Shown: piece after piece, positions 35,001 through 45,239 of the stretch
How the letters are laid out: the number at the start of each line of letters is the position of its first letter
Position numbering within the stretch: the first letter of the stretch is position 1
The notes under the pieces: model-generated
What the model saw: only the letters and a program-made list of their open reading frames with translations
Databases searched by the model: none
What the model was told of the DNA's origin: nothing
Translations under genes and position numbers: made by a program
Assembly (NCBI GenBank): GCA_018780645.1
Contig: JADMJJ010000024.1
Coordinates: 1-64,000 of the forward strand
DNA length: 64,000 nt
Source: Burkholderiaceae bacterium
Lineage (GTDB): Bacteria > Pseudomonadota > Gammaproteobacteria > Burkholderiales > Burkholderiaceae_C
Direction: 5' to 3'

Positions 35001-35768
35001 ATGCGCAAAAAAGAGGCCCAAACTCCGACGATTCAGGTGCTGGAACGCAGCTTCGCCCTGCTGGACGTGCTGGCCAGCCAGCAAGACCCGGTGTCGCTGA
35101 AGCAGATCAGTGAAACCACCGGCCTGCACCCCTCCACCGCCCACCGCATTCTCAATGACCTGGTCACCGGCCGCTATGTGGACCGGCCCGAGGCCGGCAG
35201 CTACCGATTGGGCATGCGCCTGCTGGAGCTGGGCAATCTGGTCAAGGCCCGGCTGGACGTGCGCGACGCCGCCCTGGGCCCGATGCGCGAACTGCACAAG
35301 CTGACGCATCAACCGGTGAATCTGTCGGTGCGCCAGGGCGACGAGATCGTCTATATCGAGCGCACCTACAGCGAACGTTCGGGCATGCAGGTGGTGCGCG
35401 CCATTGGTGGCCGCGCGCCGCTCCATCTGACCTCGGTGGGCAAGCTGTTCCTGGCCTTCGATGACCCTCAGCGCGTGCGCGCCTATGCCACCCGCACCGG
35501 CCTGGCCGGCCACACGCGCAACAGCATCACCAATATCGTCGCGCTGGAGCGCGAGCTGGCCGTGGTGCGCCAGCGCGGGCTGGCGCGTGACGACGAGGAA
35601 CTGGAACTGGGCGTGCGCTGCATGGCCGCCGCGATCTACGACGACCAGAGCAAGCTGGTGGCCGGCCTGTCGATCTCGTCACCGGCCGACCGGTTGGAGG
35701 AAAGCTGGCTGCAGCGCGTCAAGGATACGGCGGCGCAGATTTCCTCGGCGCTGGGCTATCGGGAGTAG
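35001..35768 (+). CDS. IclR family transcriptional regulator
   Basis: A 255-residue regulator. The N-terminal winged helix-turn-helix (about 10-75) includes VSLKQISETTGLHPSTAHRIL. The C-terminal effector domain (about 90-250) contains GGRAPLHLTSVGKLFLAF and the family signature GVRCMAAAIYDDQSKLVAGLSIS. IclR proteins commonly control catabolism of aromatic or carboxylic acids. The ATG at 35001 gives the normal family length. No catabolic operon adjoins it, so the target is unknown. It could regulate the divergent TIGR03790 gene or act at a distance. A terminator follows 19 bases after the stop. Confidence 0.92.
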   Translation: MRKKEAQTPTIQVLERSFALLDVLASQQDPVSLKQISETTGLHPSTAHRILNDLVTGRYVDRPEAGSYRLGMRLLELGNLVKARLDVRDAALGPMRELHKLTHQPVNLSVRQGDEIVYIERTYSERSGMQVVRAIGGRAPLHLTSVGKLFLAFDDPQRVRAYATRTGLAGHTRNSITNIVALERELAVVRQRGLARDDEELELGVRCMAAAIYDDQSKLVAGLSISSPADRLEESWLQRVKDTAAQISSALGYRE

Positions 35769-35787
35769 GCCCGGCCCCACAATGACC

Positions 35788-35813
35788 AACGCCACCTTCC
35801 GGTGGCGTTTTCG
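35788..35813. terminator. Intrinsic terminator between iclR-type gene and pbpG
   Basis: AACGCCACC and GGTGGCGTT form a perfect nine-base stem around a TTCC loop, with TTTTCG following on the plus strand. It serves the IclR gene, and may also stop transcripts from the convergent pbpG. Confidence 0.85.
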
Positions 35814-35830
35814 TTTCAGCAACTGGGCGC

Positions 35831-36829
35831 TTACTCGGAGACCTTGACCGCGTTCTGCATGACCCATTTGCGCACGCGCTCGGCGTCGCCGACCCGTGAG
35901 TACTTGCCGGTCGAGTCAAGGAACACCATGATCAGCTTGCGGCCGGCCATCTGAGCCTGCATTACCAGGCAACGACCCGCCTCATTGATGAAGCCGGTCT
36001 TTTGCAGGCCGATGTCCCAGGACGGGTTGCGCACGAGGCCATTGGTGGTGCGGAATTGCATATTGCGCCGGCCCACGGCCACCAGGTGCTCGGCCGAGGT
36101 AGAGAACTCGCGCAGCACCGGCACCTCGTGGGCATTTTTCACCAGCACGGCCAGATCGTGAGCACTGGACTGGTTGCGGCTGGACAGCCCGGTGGGTTCA
36201 ACGTACTGCGTATCCTTCATGCCCAGCGATTGCGCCTTGGCATTCATCGCTGCGACGAAGGCCGCCAGGCCACCGGGATAGTTACGGCCAAGGGCATTGG
36301 CGGCACGATTCTCCGAGGACATCAGCGCAAGATGCATCAACTCCTGGCGGCTCAGCTCCGTGCCGATGGCCAGACGCGAGCCGGTGCCCTTCTCGGTGTC
36401 CACATCATCATTGGTGATGCTCAGCATCTCGCTCATCGACTGCTGCGCCTCGACGACGACCAGGGCCGTCATCAGCTTGGTGATCGACGCGATGGGCAGC
36501 ACCGCCTGCGGGTTCTTGGAGAACAACACCTCGTTGGTGTCCTGGTCCAGCACCAGGGCGACGCTGGACTTCAGCGACAACTCGTCCTGATCGGCATGCA
36601 GGCCGGCCAGTTGACCAAACGAGGGTTTGGCCGGCGCGGCATCTACCACTGAAAGGCGGCGTGCCTTGACGCCAACTTTGGCCTTGCGCTGTGACTTGAC
36701 AACGGTACGGGACGGCTTCTTCGATTCCACCTTGGCCGCGTGGGCGCTTTGCATCGTCAGGCAGACACCTGAGAGCGACAGGGAGATGCCGAGTGCGGCG
36801 GTCGACAACAACGCGGCAATGGATTTCAA
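35831..36829 (-). CDS. pbpG: D-alanyl-D-alanine endopeptidase (PBP7/8 type)
   Basis: A 332-residue periplasmic penicillin-binding protein that cleaves D-Ala-meso-DAP cross-links in peptidoglycan. A signal peptide ends near SAHA (residue 31), followed by a basic Lys-rich linker and the S11 peptidase domain. All three active-site motifs are present: S115-I-T-K118, S172-E-N174 and K277-T-G. There is no C-terminal amphipathic anchor of the PBP5 type, which supports the endopeptidase subgroup. It is a single gene, downstream of leuA but separated from it by a terminator. Confidence 0.92.
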   Translation of the reverse strand: MKSIAALLSTAALGISLSLSGVCLTMQSAHAAKVESKKPSRTVVKSQRKAKVGVKARRLSVVDAAPAKPSFGQLAGLHADQDELSLKSSVALVLDQDTNEVLFSKNPQAVLPIASITKLMTALVVVEAQQSMSEMLSITNDDVDTEKGTGSRLAIGTELSRQELMHLALMSSENRAANALGRNYPGGLAAFVAAMNAKAQSLGMKDTQYVEPTGLSSRNQSSAHDLAVLVKNAHEVPVLREFSTSAEHLVAVGRRNMQFRTTNGLVRNPSWDIGLQKTGFINEAGRCLVMQAQMAGRKLIMVFLDSTGKYSRVGDAERVRKWVMQNAVKVSE

Positions 36830-36889
36830 ACTAGCCCCCGGTAACAGCTGTGAGTCAGTGTAGGCGATAGAAAAAACCCACGCAAGATC

Positions 36890-36929
36890 AAAAGCTTACG
36901 AGACCCTTCTAAAGTTGGGCCTCGCAAGC
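36890..36929 (-). terminator. Intrinsic terminator of leuA
   Basis: On the minus strand, GCTTGCGAGGCCC pairs with GGGTCTCGTAAGC (13 pairs, two of them G-T) and is followed by TTTTG. A second hairpin, TTAGTGCT with AGCACTAA, sits at the leuA stop (36931-36955). Confidence 0.75.
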
Positions 36930-36951
36930 ATTAGTGCTCATAAATTAAGCA

Positions 36952-38493
36952 CTAACCCTGAGCCGCGACTCGCTCGACCTTGCTGTGCAGCTTGTTCAGC
37001 GCGCTCAAGTAAGCCTTGGCCGAAGCCACCACGATGTCAGGGTCGGCGCCCACACCATTGACCACCCGGCCACCGTGCTGCAGTCGCACGGTCACTTCGC
37101 CCTGCGATTCTGTGCTGCCGCTGGTGATCGCATTGACCGAATAAAGCACCAGTTCGGCGCCAGTTTCCAGCTTGGACTCGATCGCCTTCAGGCTGGCGTC
37201 CACCGGGCCGTTGCCGTCGCTCTCGGCATGGAACTCCTGGTCACCGGCCGCAAAGGCCACGCTGGCGTGTGGCCGCTCCCCCATCTCCGAGTGCTGCGAC
37301 AGGGCCAACAGCCGGTAATGCTCGTTCTCGGCAGTGACGGTCTCGTCCATCACCAGGGCCAGGATGTCTTCGTCGAAGATCTCGCTCTTGCGGTCGGCCA
37401 GATCCTTGAAGCGCGCGAAGGCCGCATTGATCTCGGCCTCGGACTCCAGCGCAATGCCCAGTTCCTGCAGGCGCTGCTTGAAGGCATTGCGGCCGCTGAG
37501 CTTGCCCAGCACGATCTTGTTGGCCGCCCAGCCCACGTCCTCGGCGCGCATGATCTCGTAGGTGTCGCGGGCCTTCAGCACGCCGTCCTGGTGGATGCCC
37601 GAGGCATGGGCGAAGGCATTGGCGCCGACCACGGCCTTGTTCGGCTGGACGACGAAACCGGTGGTCTGCGAGACGAGGCGAGAGGCCGGCACGATTTGCG
37701 TCGCATCTATGCCCAGGTCGAGCTTGAAGTAGTCGCGCCGCGTTTTCACGGCCATGACGATTTCCTCCAGCGAGCAGTTGCCGGCCCGCTCGCCCAGGCC
37801 ATTGATCGTGCACTCGACCTGGCGGGCACCGCCGATCTGCACACCGGCCAGCGAGTTGGCCACCGCCATACCCAGATCGTTGTGGCAGTGCACCGACCAG
37901 ATCGCCTTGTCGGCATTGGGCACCCGCTCGCGCAGGGTCTTGATGAAGTTGCCGTACAGCTCGGGGATCGCGTAGCCCACCGTGTCGGGAATGTTCACTG
38001 TGGTCGCACCTTCGGCGATCACCGCCTCAAGCACGCGGCACAGAAAGTCCATATCGGAGCGGTAGCCGTCTTCCGGCGAGAACTCGATGTCATCGCACAG
38101 ATTGCGGGCAAAGCGTACCGACAGCCGCGCCTGCTCCAGTACCTGCTCGCGCGTCATGCGCAGCTTCTTCTCCATATGCAACTCGCTGGTGGCAATGAAG
38201 GTGTGAATGCGCGCGCGCTGCGCGCCCTTCAGGGCTTCGGCGGCACGAGCAATGTCGCGATCGTTGGCGCGCGCCAGCGAGCAGATCGTGCTCTCGCGCA
38301 CCGCGTCGGCGATCGCCTTGACGGCCTCGAAATCGCCATTGCTGGAGGCGGCAAAGCCGGCCTCGATCACGTCCACGCGCAGGCGCTCCAATTGACGCGC
38401 GATGCGCAGCTTTTCGTCCTTGGTCATCGATGCGCCGGGCGACTGCTCGCCGTCACGCAAGGTGGTGTCAAAGATGATGAGCTTGTCGGACAT
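36952..38493 (-). CDS. leuA: 2-isopropylmalate synthase
   Basis: A 513-residue enzyme that condenses acetyl-CoA with 2-oxoisovalerate, the committed step of leucine synthesis. The catalytic barrel has [16 protein letters not shown] at the N-terminus and [18 protein letters not shown] with the metal-binding histidines (near residue 200). The C-terminal LeuA regulatory domain (about 390-510), which gives leucine feedback inhibition, is complete. Expression is controlled by an attenuator upstream, with leader peptide 38594-38650 and terminator 38522-38563. The 2-oxoisovalerate supply genes ilvB, ilvN and ilvC lie upstream on the same strand beyond pssA. Confidence 0.97.
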   Translation of the reverse strand: MSDKLIIFDTTLRDGEQSPGASMTKDEKLRIARQLERLRVDVIEAGFAASSNGDFEAVKAIADAVRESTICSLARANDRDIARAAEALKGAQRARIHTFIATSELHMEKKLRMTREQVLEQARLSVRFARNLCDDIEFSPEDGYRSDMDFLCRVLEAVIAEGATTVNIPDTVGYAIPELYGNFIKTLRERVPNADKAIWSVHCHNDLGMAVANSLAGVQIGGARQVECTINGLGERAGNCSLEEIVMAVKTRRDYFKLDLGIDATQIVPASRLVSQTTGFVVQPNKAVVGANAFAHASGIHQDGVLKARDTYEIMRAEDVGWAANKIVLGKLSGRNAFKQRLQELGIALESEAEINAAFARFKDLADRKSEIFDEDILALVMDETVTAENEHYRLLALSQHSEMGERPHASVAFAAGDQEFHAESDGNGPVDASLKAIESKLETGAELVLYSVNAITSGSTESQGEVTVRLQHGGRVVNGVGADPDIVVASAKAYLSALNKLHSKVERVAAQG

Positions 38494-38521
38494 GGGAATC
38501 TCCAGAGCAAAAAGTGAAAGA

Positions 38522-38563
38522 CAAAAACAAAACGGCCCGCTTGCAGTGTTGCAACGGGCCGTT
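38522..38563 (-). terminator. Attenuator terminator in the leuA leader
   Basis: On the minus strand, AACGGCCCG-TTGCA pairs with TGCAA-(G)-CGGGCCGTT around an ACAC loop, giving 14 pairs with one bulge. TTGTTTTTGT follows. It lies between the leader peptide and leuA, 29 bases before the start codon. Confidence 0.88.
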
Positions 38564-38593
38564 GATGCGAGAGAAATCTAAAGACGAATGCGA

Positions 38594-38650
38594 TCAGCGC
38601 GCCCAGTGCACCTCGGGTAGTAGTAGCAGCGTGAAAGCGGTGGTCAACAT
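38594..38650 (-). CDS. leuL: leu operon leader peptide
   Basis: An 18-codon reading frame encoding MLTTAFTLLLLPEVHWAR. It contains four consecutive Leu codons (CTG CTA CTA CTA), and CTA is expected to be rare in such a GC-rich genome. It ends 31 bases before the attenuator stem. When charged tRNA-Leu is scarce, ribosomes should stall on these codons and favour an antiterminator fold. The peptide has no homology-based function beyond this; the call rests on position, Leu run and the terminator. The Shine-Dalgarno is weak. Confidence 0.85.
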   Translation of the reverse strand: MLTTAFTLLLLPEVHWAR

Positions 38651-38686
38651 CGTGAGCTCAATATAGCACGGGCTTTGCAAGCCTCA

Positions 38687-39517
38687 TCAGTGATGAAGTC
38701 CTTTTTCATCGGGCTCATCGGTCGATGTGGAGATCACGCTGACCGGCCGGCCCTTGACGCGCTTGTAGACGTAGACCCCATAGCCCGAGAAGCCGTAGAT
38801 GCAGAACAGCGCGAACAACACGATGGGAGGGTGAATATTGATCACCGCGATGCCCAGCGCGATCGCCACGATCACGATGAAGGGCACGGTGCGCTTGAAG
38901 CTGACGTCCTTGAAGCTGTAGAACGGCACATTGGTGACCATCGTCAGTCCGGCGTACAGGGTCAGCGCGCAAGTGGCCCAGGCCAAGGGCAGATTGGCGT
39001 GCACGGCCTTGATGCCGGCGTCGTCCACCACCCAGATGAAGCCCACAACCAGAGCGGCCGCGGCCGGGCTGGGCAGGCCTTGGAAGAAGCGCTTGTCGAC
39101 GACCGCAATATTGGTATTGAAGCGTGCCAGCCTGAGCATCGCACCGGCGCAATAGACAAAGGCCGCTATCCAGCCCAGCTTGCCCAGACCTTTCAGCGCC
39201 CATTCGTAGGTGATCAGCGCCGGCGCGGCGCCGAAGGACACCATATCGGACAGGCTATCCATCTGCTCACCAAAGGTGGACTGCGTGTTGGTCATACGCG
39301 CGACGCGACCATCCAGGCTGTCCAGCACCATTGCGCAGAAGATACCGATGGCGGACTGGTCGAAGCGGCCGTTCATGGCCATCACCACGGCATAGAAACC
39401 GCCGAACAGCGCGGCCAGGGTGAACAGGTTCGGGAGTATGTAGATGCCCTTGCGGCGCGGACGCGGCGGCTCGGGCGTGTCGCCTTCTTCGGCGTCGATG
39501 TTGTTCTGGTCGCTCAT
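38687..39517 (-). CDS. pssA: CDP-diacylglycerol-serine O-phosphatidyltransferase
   Basis: A 276-residue inner-membrane enzyme that makes phosphatidylserine, the precursor of phosphatidylethanolamine. The CDP-alcohol phosphotransferase motif is complete: D69-G70, A73-R74, G83, D87 and D91. About seven hydrophobic helices follow the acidic N-terminal tail. This is the membrane-integrated type II enzyme, unlike the E. coli PssA. It lies between ilvC and leuA, an arrangement common in betaproteobacteria. An intrinsic terminator separates it from ilvC, so it should have its own promoter. Confidence 0.95.
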   Translation of the reverse strand: MSDQNNIDAEEGDTPEPPRPRRKGIYILPNLFTLAALFGGFYAVVMAMNGRFDQSAIGIFCAMVLDSLDGRVARMTNTQSTFGEQMDSLSDMVSFGAAPALITYEWALKGLGKLGWIAAFVYCAGAMLRLARFNTNIAVVDKRFFQGLPSPAAAALVVGFIWVVDDAGIKAVHANLPLAWATCALTLYAGLTMVTNVPFYSFKDVSFKRTVPFIVIVAIALGIAVINIHPPIVLFALFCIYGFSGYGVYVYKRVKGRPVSVISTSTDEPDEKGLHH

Positions 39518-39543
39518 GGGGCGCGAGGATACCTCAGCAGACG

Positions 39544-39579
39544 AAAAAGGCCGCGCGGCTGGTAGGCTGCGCGGCCTTT
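39544..39579 (-). terminator. Intrinsic terminator of ilvC
   Basis: On the minus strand, AAAGGCCGCGC and GCGCGGCCTTT form the stem, followed by TTTC. It lies 20 bases beyond the ilvC stop, so the ilvBNC transcript ends before pssA. Confidence 0.85.
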
Positions 39580-39599
39580 ACAAGGTTGGCTGAACCGTC

Positions 39600-41154
<1,555 letters not shown>

Positions 41155-41271
41155 GGATGGAAAACCTCGTGTTGGCGCGCTCTTCAGACCGGCAGCGGTA
41201 ACTGCAGGCCCTTGGCCACGCCTTGCGATGGAAGAAAGATGTTCGTCGGTGTGCTGCGCCTTCGTCCGCGG

Positions 41272-41303
41272 CCCGGCTCAGGGCGGTAACCCTGAACCCG
41301 GCC
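41272..41303 (-). other. Hairpin between ilvB and ilvN
   Basis: CCGG-C-TCAGGG and CCCTGA-AC-CCGG form a stem around CGGTAA, 15 to 46 bases after the ilvB stop. There is no T-run. It may adjust the ratio of the two subunits through processing or partial termination. The remaining part of this 164-base gap shows nothing recognisable. Confidence 0.45.
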
Positions 41304-41318
41304 CCGGACTTCAGCCCA

Positions 41319-43130
41319 TCACAAGTCCTCGGAACCCAGCAGCATCTCGGAGATGCCCTTGCCTGCCTGCACCATGGGCCAGACGTTCTCGCTAGGATCG
41401 GTGCGCACGTCCAGGAACACCGTGCGGTCCTTCAACTTCATTGCTTCGCGCAGAGCCGGCTCCACGTCCTCCGGCTTCTCGACCAGCAGGCCGACGTGGC
41501 CATAGGCCTCGGCCAGTTTGACAAAATTCGGCAGCGCGTCCATATAGCTGTGCGAGTAGCGCTTGCCGTAGTCCAGCTCCTGCCACTGCCGCACCATGCC
41601 CAGATAGCGGTTGTTCAGCGAGACGATCTTCACCGGCGTGTTGTACTGCTGGCACGTCGAGAGCTCCTGAATGCACATCTGGATCGAGCCCTCGCCGGTG
41701 ATGCAAAACACATCCGACTCCGGCTTGGCCAGCTTGATGCCCATTGCATAGGGCAGGCCCACGCCCATCGTGCCCAGGCCACCGGAGTTGATCCAGCGAC
41801 GCGGCTCGTCGAAGCGGTAGTACTGGGCGGCCCACATCTGGTGCTGGCCCACGTCCGAGGTGATGTAGGTGTCGCGGTCCTTGGTCATGTTCCAAAGCGC
41901 TTCCACCACCGCCTGCGGCTTGATCACGTCCGGCGAGGTCTTGTACTTCAGGCACTCGCGGCCGCGCCAGGTGTTGATCTGGCCCCACCACGAAGCCAAG
42001 GCTTGGGCATCGGGCCGCGCCTGGCCTTCCTTGATCTGGGCGATCAGCTCCTGCAGCACATCCTTGACGTCACCGACGATGGGGATGTCCACCCGCACGC
42101 GCTTGGAGATCGACGAGGGGTCGATGTCGACGTGGATGATCTTGCGTTCGACCGAACCGAAGTGCTTGGGGTTGCCGATCACCCGGTCATCGAAACGGGC
42201 GCCCACGGCCAGCAGCACATCGCAGTTCTGCATGCTCATGTTCGCCTCGTAGGTGCCGTGCATGCCCAGCATGCCCAGGAAACGAGGATCGCTGGCCGGG
42301 AACGCACCCAGGCCCATCAAGGTGTTGGTGCAGGGATAGCCCAGCAGATTGACGAGTTCGCGCAACTCGGCCGAGGCATTGCCAAGGATCACGCCACCGC
42401 CGGTGTAGATATAGGGCCGCTTGGCCGTCATCAATAGCTGCACGGCCTTGCGGATCTGGCCCGCATGGCCCTTGCGCACCGGGTTGTAGGAGCGCATCTC
42501 GACATGGGTCGGATAGACGAATGGCGTCTTGGCCATCGACACATCCTTCGGGATGTCCACCACCACCGGACCGGGGCGGCCGGTGCGGGCAATGTGGAAG
42601 GCCTTTTTCAGCGTGACGGCCAGATCCCGCACGTCCTTGACCAGGAAATTGTGCTTGACGATGGGGCGGGTGATGCCGACCGTGTCGCACTCCTGGAAGG
42701 CGTCCAGCCCGATCGCCGGCGTCGGCACCTGACCGGTGATGATCACCATAGGGATCGAGTCCATATAGGCGGTGGCAATGCCGGTGATGGCATTCGTCAC
42801 GCCCGGACCAGAGGTCACCAGGGCCACGCCCACATCGCCGGTGGCGCGGGCATAGCCGTCAGCAGCATGCACGGCAGCTTGCTCGTGGCGTACCAGCACG
42901 TGCTGGATGCTGTCTTGCTTGTACAGCGCGTCGTAGATGTAGAGCACCGCTCCGCCTGGATAGCCCCAAAGGTATTTGACACCTTCGGCCTGCAGGCTGC
43001 GAACGAGGATTTCGGAGCCATTGGGCTCCACGGGGGGGGTATTTTGCGGTTGTGCCATAGAGGCACGCTTGACTTCCGCGGTAGACATGTCCATTTCGAA
43101 CCTTTGTGAATTTCTCTGACGAAAAACCAT
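41319..43130 (-). CDS. ilvB: Acetolactate synthase large subunit, biosynthetic type
   Basis: A thiamine-diphosphate enzyme of 603 residues as called, condensing pyruvate with pyruvate or 2-oxobutyrate. The N-terminal TPP domain has the catalytic Glu in [15 protein letters not shown], and a central FAD domain follows. The C-terminal TPP motif reads GEGSIQM...LNNRYLGMV, with Glu where most ThDP enzymes have Asp. The start is uncertain. ATG 43130 is preceded by AGAAGGAG at five bases, while ATG 43094 ([10 protein letters not shown]), with AAAGG upstream, better fits the length of relatives. It heads the ilvB-ilvN-ilvC transcript. Upstream bases can pair with the Shine-Dalgarno. It is divergent from the sigma factor gene. 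Confidence 0.96.
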   Translation of the reverse strand: MVFRQRNSQRFEMDMSTAEVKRASMAQPQNTPPVEPNGSEILVRSLQAEGVKYLWGYPGGAVLYIYDALYKQDSIQHVLVRHEQAAVHAADGYARATGDVGVALVTSGPGVTNAITGIATAYMDSIPMVIITGQVPTPAIGLDAFQECDTVGITRPIVKHNFLVKDVRDLAVTLKKAFHIARTGRPGPVVVDIPKDVSMAKTPFVYPTHVEMRSYNPVRKGHAGQIRKAVQLLMTAKRPYIYTGGGVILGNASAELRELVNLLGYPCTNTLMGLGAFPASDPRFLGMLGMHGTYEANMSMQNCDVLLAVGARFDDRVIGNPKHFGSVERKIIHVDIDPSSISKRVRVDIPIVGDVKDVLQELIAQIKEGQARPDAQALASWWGQINTWRGRECLKYKTSPDVIKPQAVVEALWNMTKDRDTYITSDVGQHQMWAAQYYRFDEPRRWINSGGLGTMGVGLPYAMGIKLAKPESDVFCITGEGSIQMCIQELSTCQQYNTPVKIVSLNNRYLGMVRQWQELDYGKRYSHSYMDALPNFVKLAEAYGHVGLLVEKPEDVEPALREAMKLKDRTVFLDVRTDPSENVWPMVQAGKGISEMLLGSEDL

Positions 43131-43293
43131 TGGTGCTCCTTCTCGCACCCTCGTGAGGTGGACTCGGAACCTGCGCGGTCAAAAACGAGAAGCCCAGGTC
43201 GGGCGGCCAGCTTGAGACCCATTGTTGTGCGACGCAACATTAACACATCGCGACAAGCCCCAGACTTCTTGCATCGGCAAGAGACGCTTGCAA

Positions 43294-43302
43294 TGCGATA
43301 AT
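43294..43302 (+). promoter_or_regulatory. Candidate extended -10 promoter of the sigma factor operon
   Basis: TGCGATAAT matches an extended -10 element (TGN followed by GATAAT). It lies 42 bases before the TTG start of the sigma factor gene. No good -35 is present, as allowed for extended -10 promoters. Confidence 0.4.
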
Positions 43303-43344
43303 CGCGCCCGCTTTGCACCCCTGCATCACGCTGCACCCTTTCCA

Positions 43345-43911
43345 TTGGCCACCGACAAAGAACTCAGCGACTTCCTCAAGAGCGTCGAAAAACGCGCCTT
43401 CAAACGCACCGCCTATCTGGTACGCGATGAAGATGCCGCGCTGGACATCGTGCAGGATTCCATGATTCGCCTGGCCGAAAAATACCTGGACCGCCCGCCG
43501 GCCGAATTGCCGCTGCTGTTCCAACGTATTCTGTCCAACGCCTCGATGGACTGGTTCCGGCGGCAGAAGGTCCGCAATGCGGTGATGCAGAACATGTCGT
43601 CCTTCGAGGGTGCCGATGGTGACGGCGACTTCGATCTGCTGGAGTCGCTGGAGTCACAGGAAGGCATGATGGGCGCCGAGAGCGCTGCCGACGAGGTTTC
43701 ACGGGCACAGACCTTGCTTGCCATCGAGGGAGAAGTTGCACAATTGCCCACACGTCAACGGGAAGCCTTTTTGCTGCGTTACTGGGAAGAACTTGACGTC
43801 GCTGAGACGGCGGGTGTCATGGGCTGCTCGGAAGGCAGCGTCAAAACCCACTGTTCACGGGCGGTGCACGCGCTGGCCAAAGCATTGAGGGCAAAGGGAC
43901 TCACGCTATGA
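43345..43911 (+). CDS. RNA polymerase sigma factor (sigma-70 family, ECF-like)
   Basis: A 188-residue sigma factor read from a TTG start (MATDKELSDFLKSVEKRAFKR). Sigma region 2 spans about 15-85 (AYLVRDEDAALDIVQDSMIRL). An acidic linker rich in Glu, Asp and Ser follows (residues about 95-120). Region 4 has the helix-turn-helix YWEELDVAETAGVMGCSEGSVKTHCSRA. It has only regions 2 and 4, as in ECF sigma factors. Upstream in-frame starts would extend it into the shared promoter region with no family match. The stop overlaps the next gene by four bases; that gene encodes a one-helix membrane protein, which could be its regulator. Confidence 0.9.
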   Translation: MATDKELSDFLKSVEKRAFKRTAYLVRDEDAALDIVQDSMIRLAEKYLDRPPAELPLLFQRILSNASMDWFRRQKVRNAVMQNMSSFEGADGDGDFDLLESLESQEGMMGAESAADEVSRAQTLLAIEGEVAQLPTRQREAFLLRYWEELDVAETAGVMGCSEGSVKTHCSRAVHALAKALRAKGLTL

Positions 43912-44366
43912 ATCAAATCACTCGCCCCCATACCGGCAATGAAGCCTTGGAAGCGCGCTTTGGCTCGCGACTCAGCGCATGCCTGAGCGAACATTCGCAG
44001 CAGCTGCCGCACGATATCGGTGAGCGCCTGCGCTTCGCGCGGGAATCGGCGCTTCAGCGCGCCCGCGAAGTCCGCAGCGCCAAACCGCACCCGATACGCG
44101 AAACAAGCCTTGGACTGCTGGGCATGGGCAGCAGTGCCGCCCTGTCCGGTGGTGGGCCGGAGCGCTCACCCTGGTGGCTCAAGTTTGCTTCGGCGTTGCC
44201 GCTGCTGGCTCTTGTGGTGGGCCTGGTGCTGATCAACGAGGGCCAGTTATACGAACAAATCCTTGCCGCCGCCGATGTGGACACGGCCTTGTTGGCCGAC
44301 AATCTGCCACCTACCGCTTACAGCGACCCCGGTTTCTCGGAGTATCTGGCGGGAGAAGAAGAGTAA
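43908..44366 (+). CDS. DUF3619 family membrane protein (candidate anti-sigma factor)
   Basis: A 152-residue protein with a charged cytoplasmic N-terminal half (about 1-85), one transmembrane helix (about 88-108, WWLKFASALPLLALVVGLVLI) and a short acidic C-terminal part. It has the DUF3619 features GNEALEARFGSRLSACLSEH and LPHDIGERLRFARE. Single-helix proteins coupled by an ATGA overlap to an ECF sigma gene are usually anti-sigma factors, and the N-terminal region would face the cytoplasm as needed. That function is an inference; no zinc-finger HxxxCxxC motif is present. Confidence 0.85.
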   Translation: MNQITRPHTGNEALEARFGSRLSACLSEHSQQLPHDIGERLRFARESALQRAREVRSAKPHPIRETSLGLLGMGSSAALSGGGPERSPWWLKFASALPLLALVVGLVLINEGQLYEQILAAADVDTALLADNLPPTAYSDPGFSEYLAGEEE

Positions 44367-44378
44367 TCGGAACCGGGC

Positions 44379-45239
44379 ATGACGCGACTGGCGGATAGAT
44401 CTCTCAGCAGTTCAGCAAGATGTACAGCTTTCACCAGCGGCCTCGCTCTGGGGCTGCTTTGCTTTGCCTGCTTGCAGGGCAAGGCACTTGCCCAGGACGC
44501 GGGCGCGGCCAGTGCGGTCCAGGCAGCACCCAACGTTTCGCCCGTCGAGGCTGCACCACTCGTCGCAGCTCCAGCCCCGCAGACACCACTGACTCAGGGC
44601 ACGTCAGCCGTGCCAGATCTCTACCTGTGGAAGCAGCTGACACCAGGCCAGCAGCTCGCACTGTCACCGCTGGCCAAGGACTGGGACAGTCTGGATCTGT
44701 CGCGCCGCCGCAAATGGCTGGAGATTGCCACCCGATTCCCCTCTCTGCCCGCGGACGAGCAAGTTCGAGTGCAGGAACGCATGAGCAGCTGGGCCAAGCT
44801 CTCGCCGGTGGAGCGCAATCAGGCCCGCATCGGCTATCAGCAGGCGCAGCAGATTGCGCCAGAGTCGCGGCAGGCCAAATGGGAGGCCTATCAGGCGCTG
44901 GCGCCCGAGCAGCGCCAAGTGCTGGCTGCCAAAGCGGCCAAGAAGACTGAGGCCAAAACCGGCAAGAGCGCCAACCCAATCGCCAAACCCATGCTGGATA
45001 ACCAGGCCAAGTCCAATCTGGTGCCGCAGCGTGCAAGCGCACCGCAACCCAAGCCGGTGGCGCCAACGGTGGTGCAGAACAAGCCTGGAGCGACCACCAC
45101 CCTGATCAACCAGACCGCCAGGCCGCCCGCGCATCAGAAAAGTGGCACGCCCAAGATCATGGCATCCCCCGAGTTGGTCGACCCGAACACCCTGCTGCCC
45201 AAGCGCCCTGCAGCATCGGCAAGCGCCACCCGTTCATGA
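44379..45239 (+). CDS. DUF3106 domain-containing exported protein
   Basis: A 286-residue protein with a signal peptide (hydrophobic core LALGLLCFACL, cleavage expected at ALA before QD). It has a Pro/Ala-rich spacer, a DUF3106 region (about 80-185) built of repeated short helical motifs such as WLEIATRFPSLPADEQVRVQ and FPS/LSP-type turns, and a low-complexity Ala/Pro/Lys/Gln tail. The function is unknown; DUF3106 regions superficially resemble periplasmic stress-sensing helical proteins. It lies 12 bases after DUF3619 and overlaps the RDD gene by four bases. Confidence 0.85.
   Translation: MTRLADRSLSSSARCTAFTSGLALGLLCFACLQGKALAQDAGAASAVQAAPNVSPVEAAPLVAAPAPQTPLTQGTSAVPDLYLWKQLTPGQQLALSPLAKDWDSLDLSRRRKWLEIATRFPSLPADEQVRVQERMSSWAKLSPVERNQARIGYQQAQQIAPESRQAKWEAYQALAPEQRQVLAAKAAKKTEAKTGKSANPIAKPMLDNQAKSNLVPQRASAPQPKPVAPTVVQNKPGATTTLINQTARPPAHQKSGTPKIMASPELVDPNTLLPKRPAASASATRS

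Noticed and set aside
38651-38686. TATATT box directly upstream of leuL as its promoter
   Set aside because: It lies only about 9 bases before the leader ATG, and no -35 match occurs at proper spacing, so I could not support it as the promoter.
43131-43246. Possible leader peptide for ilvB, as found for leuA
   Set aside because: A short minus-strand frame contains only a weak GLLV stretch, has no stop before ilvB and is not followed by a terminator, so classical attenuation is not supported here.
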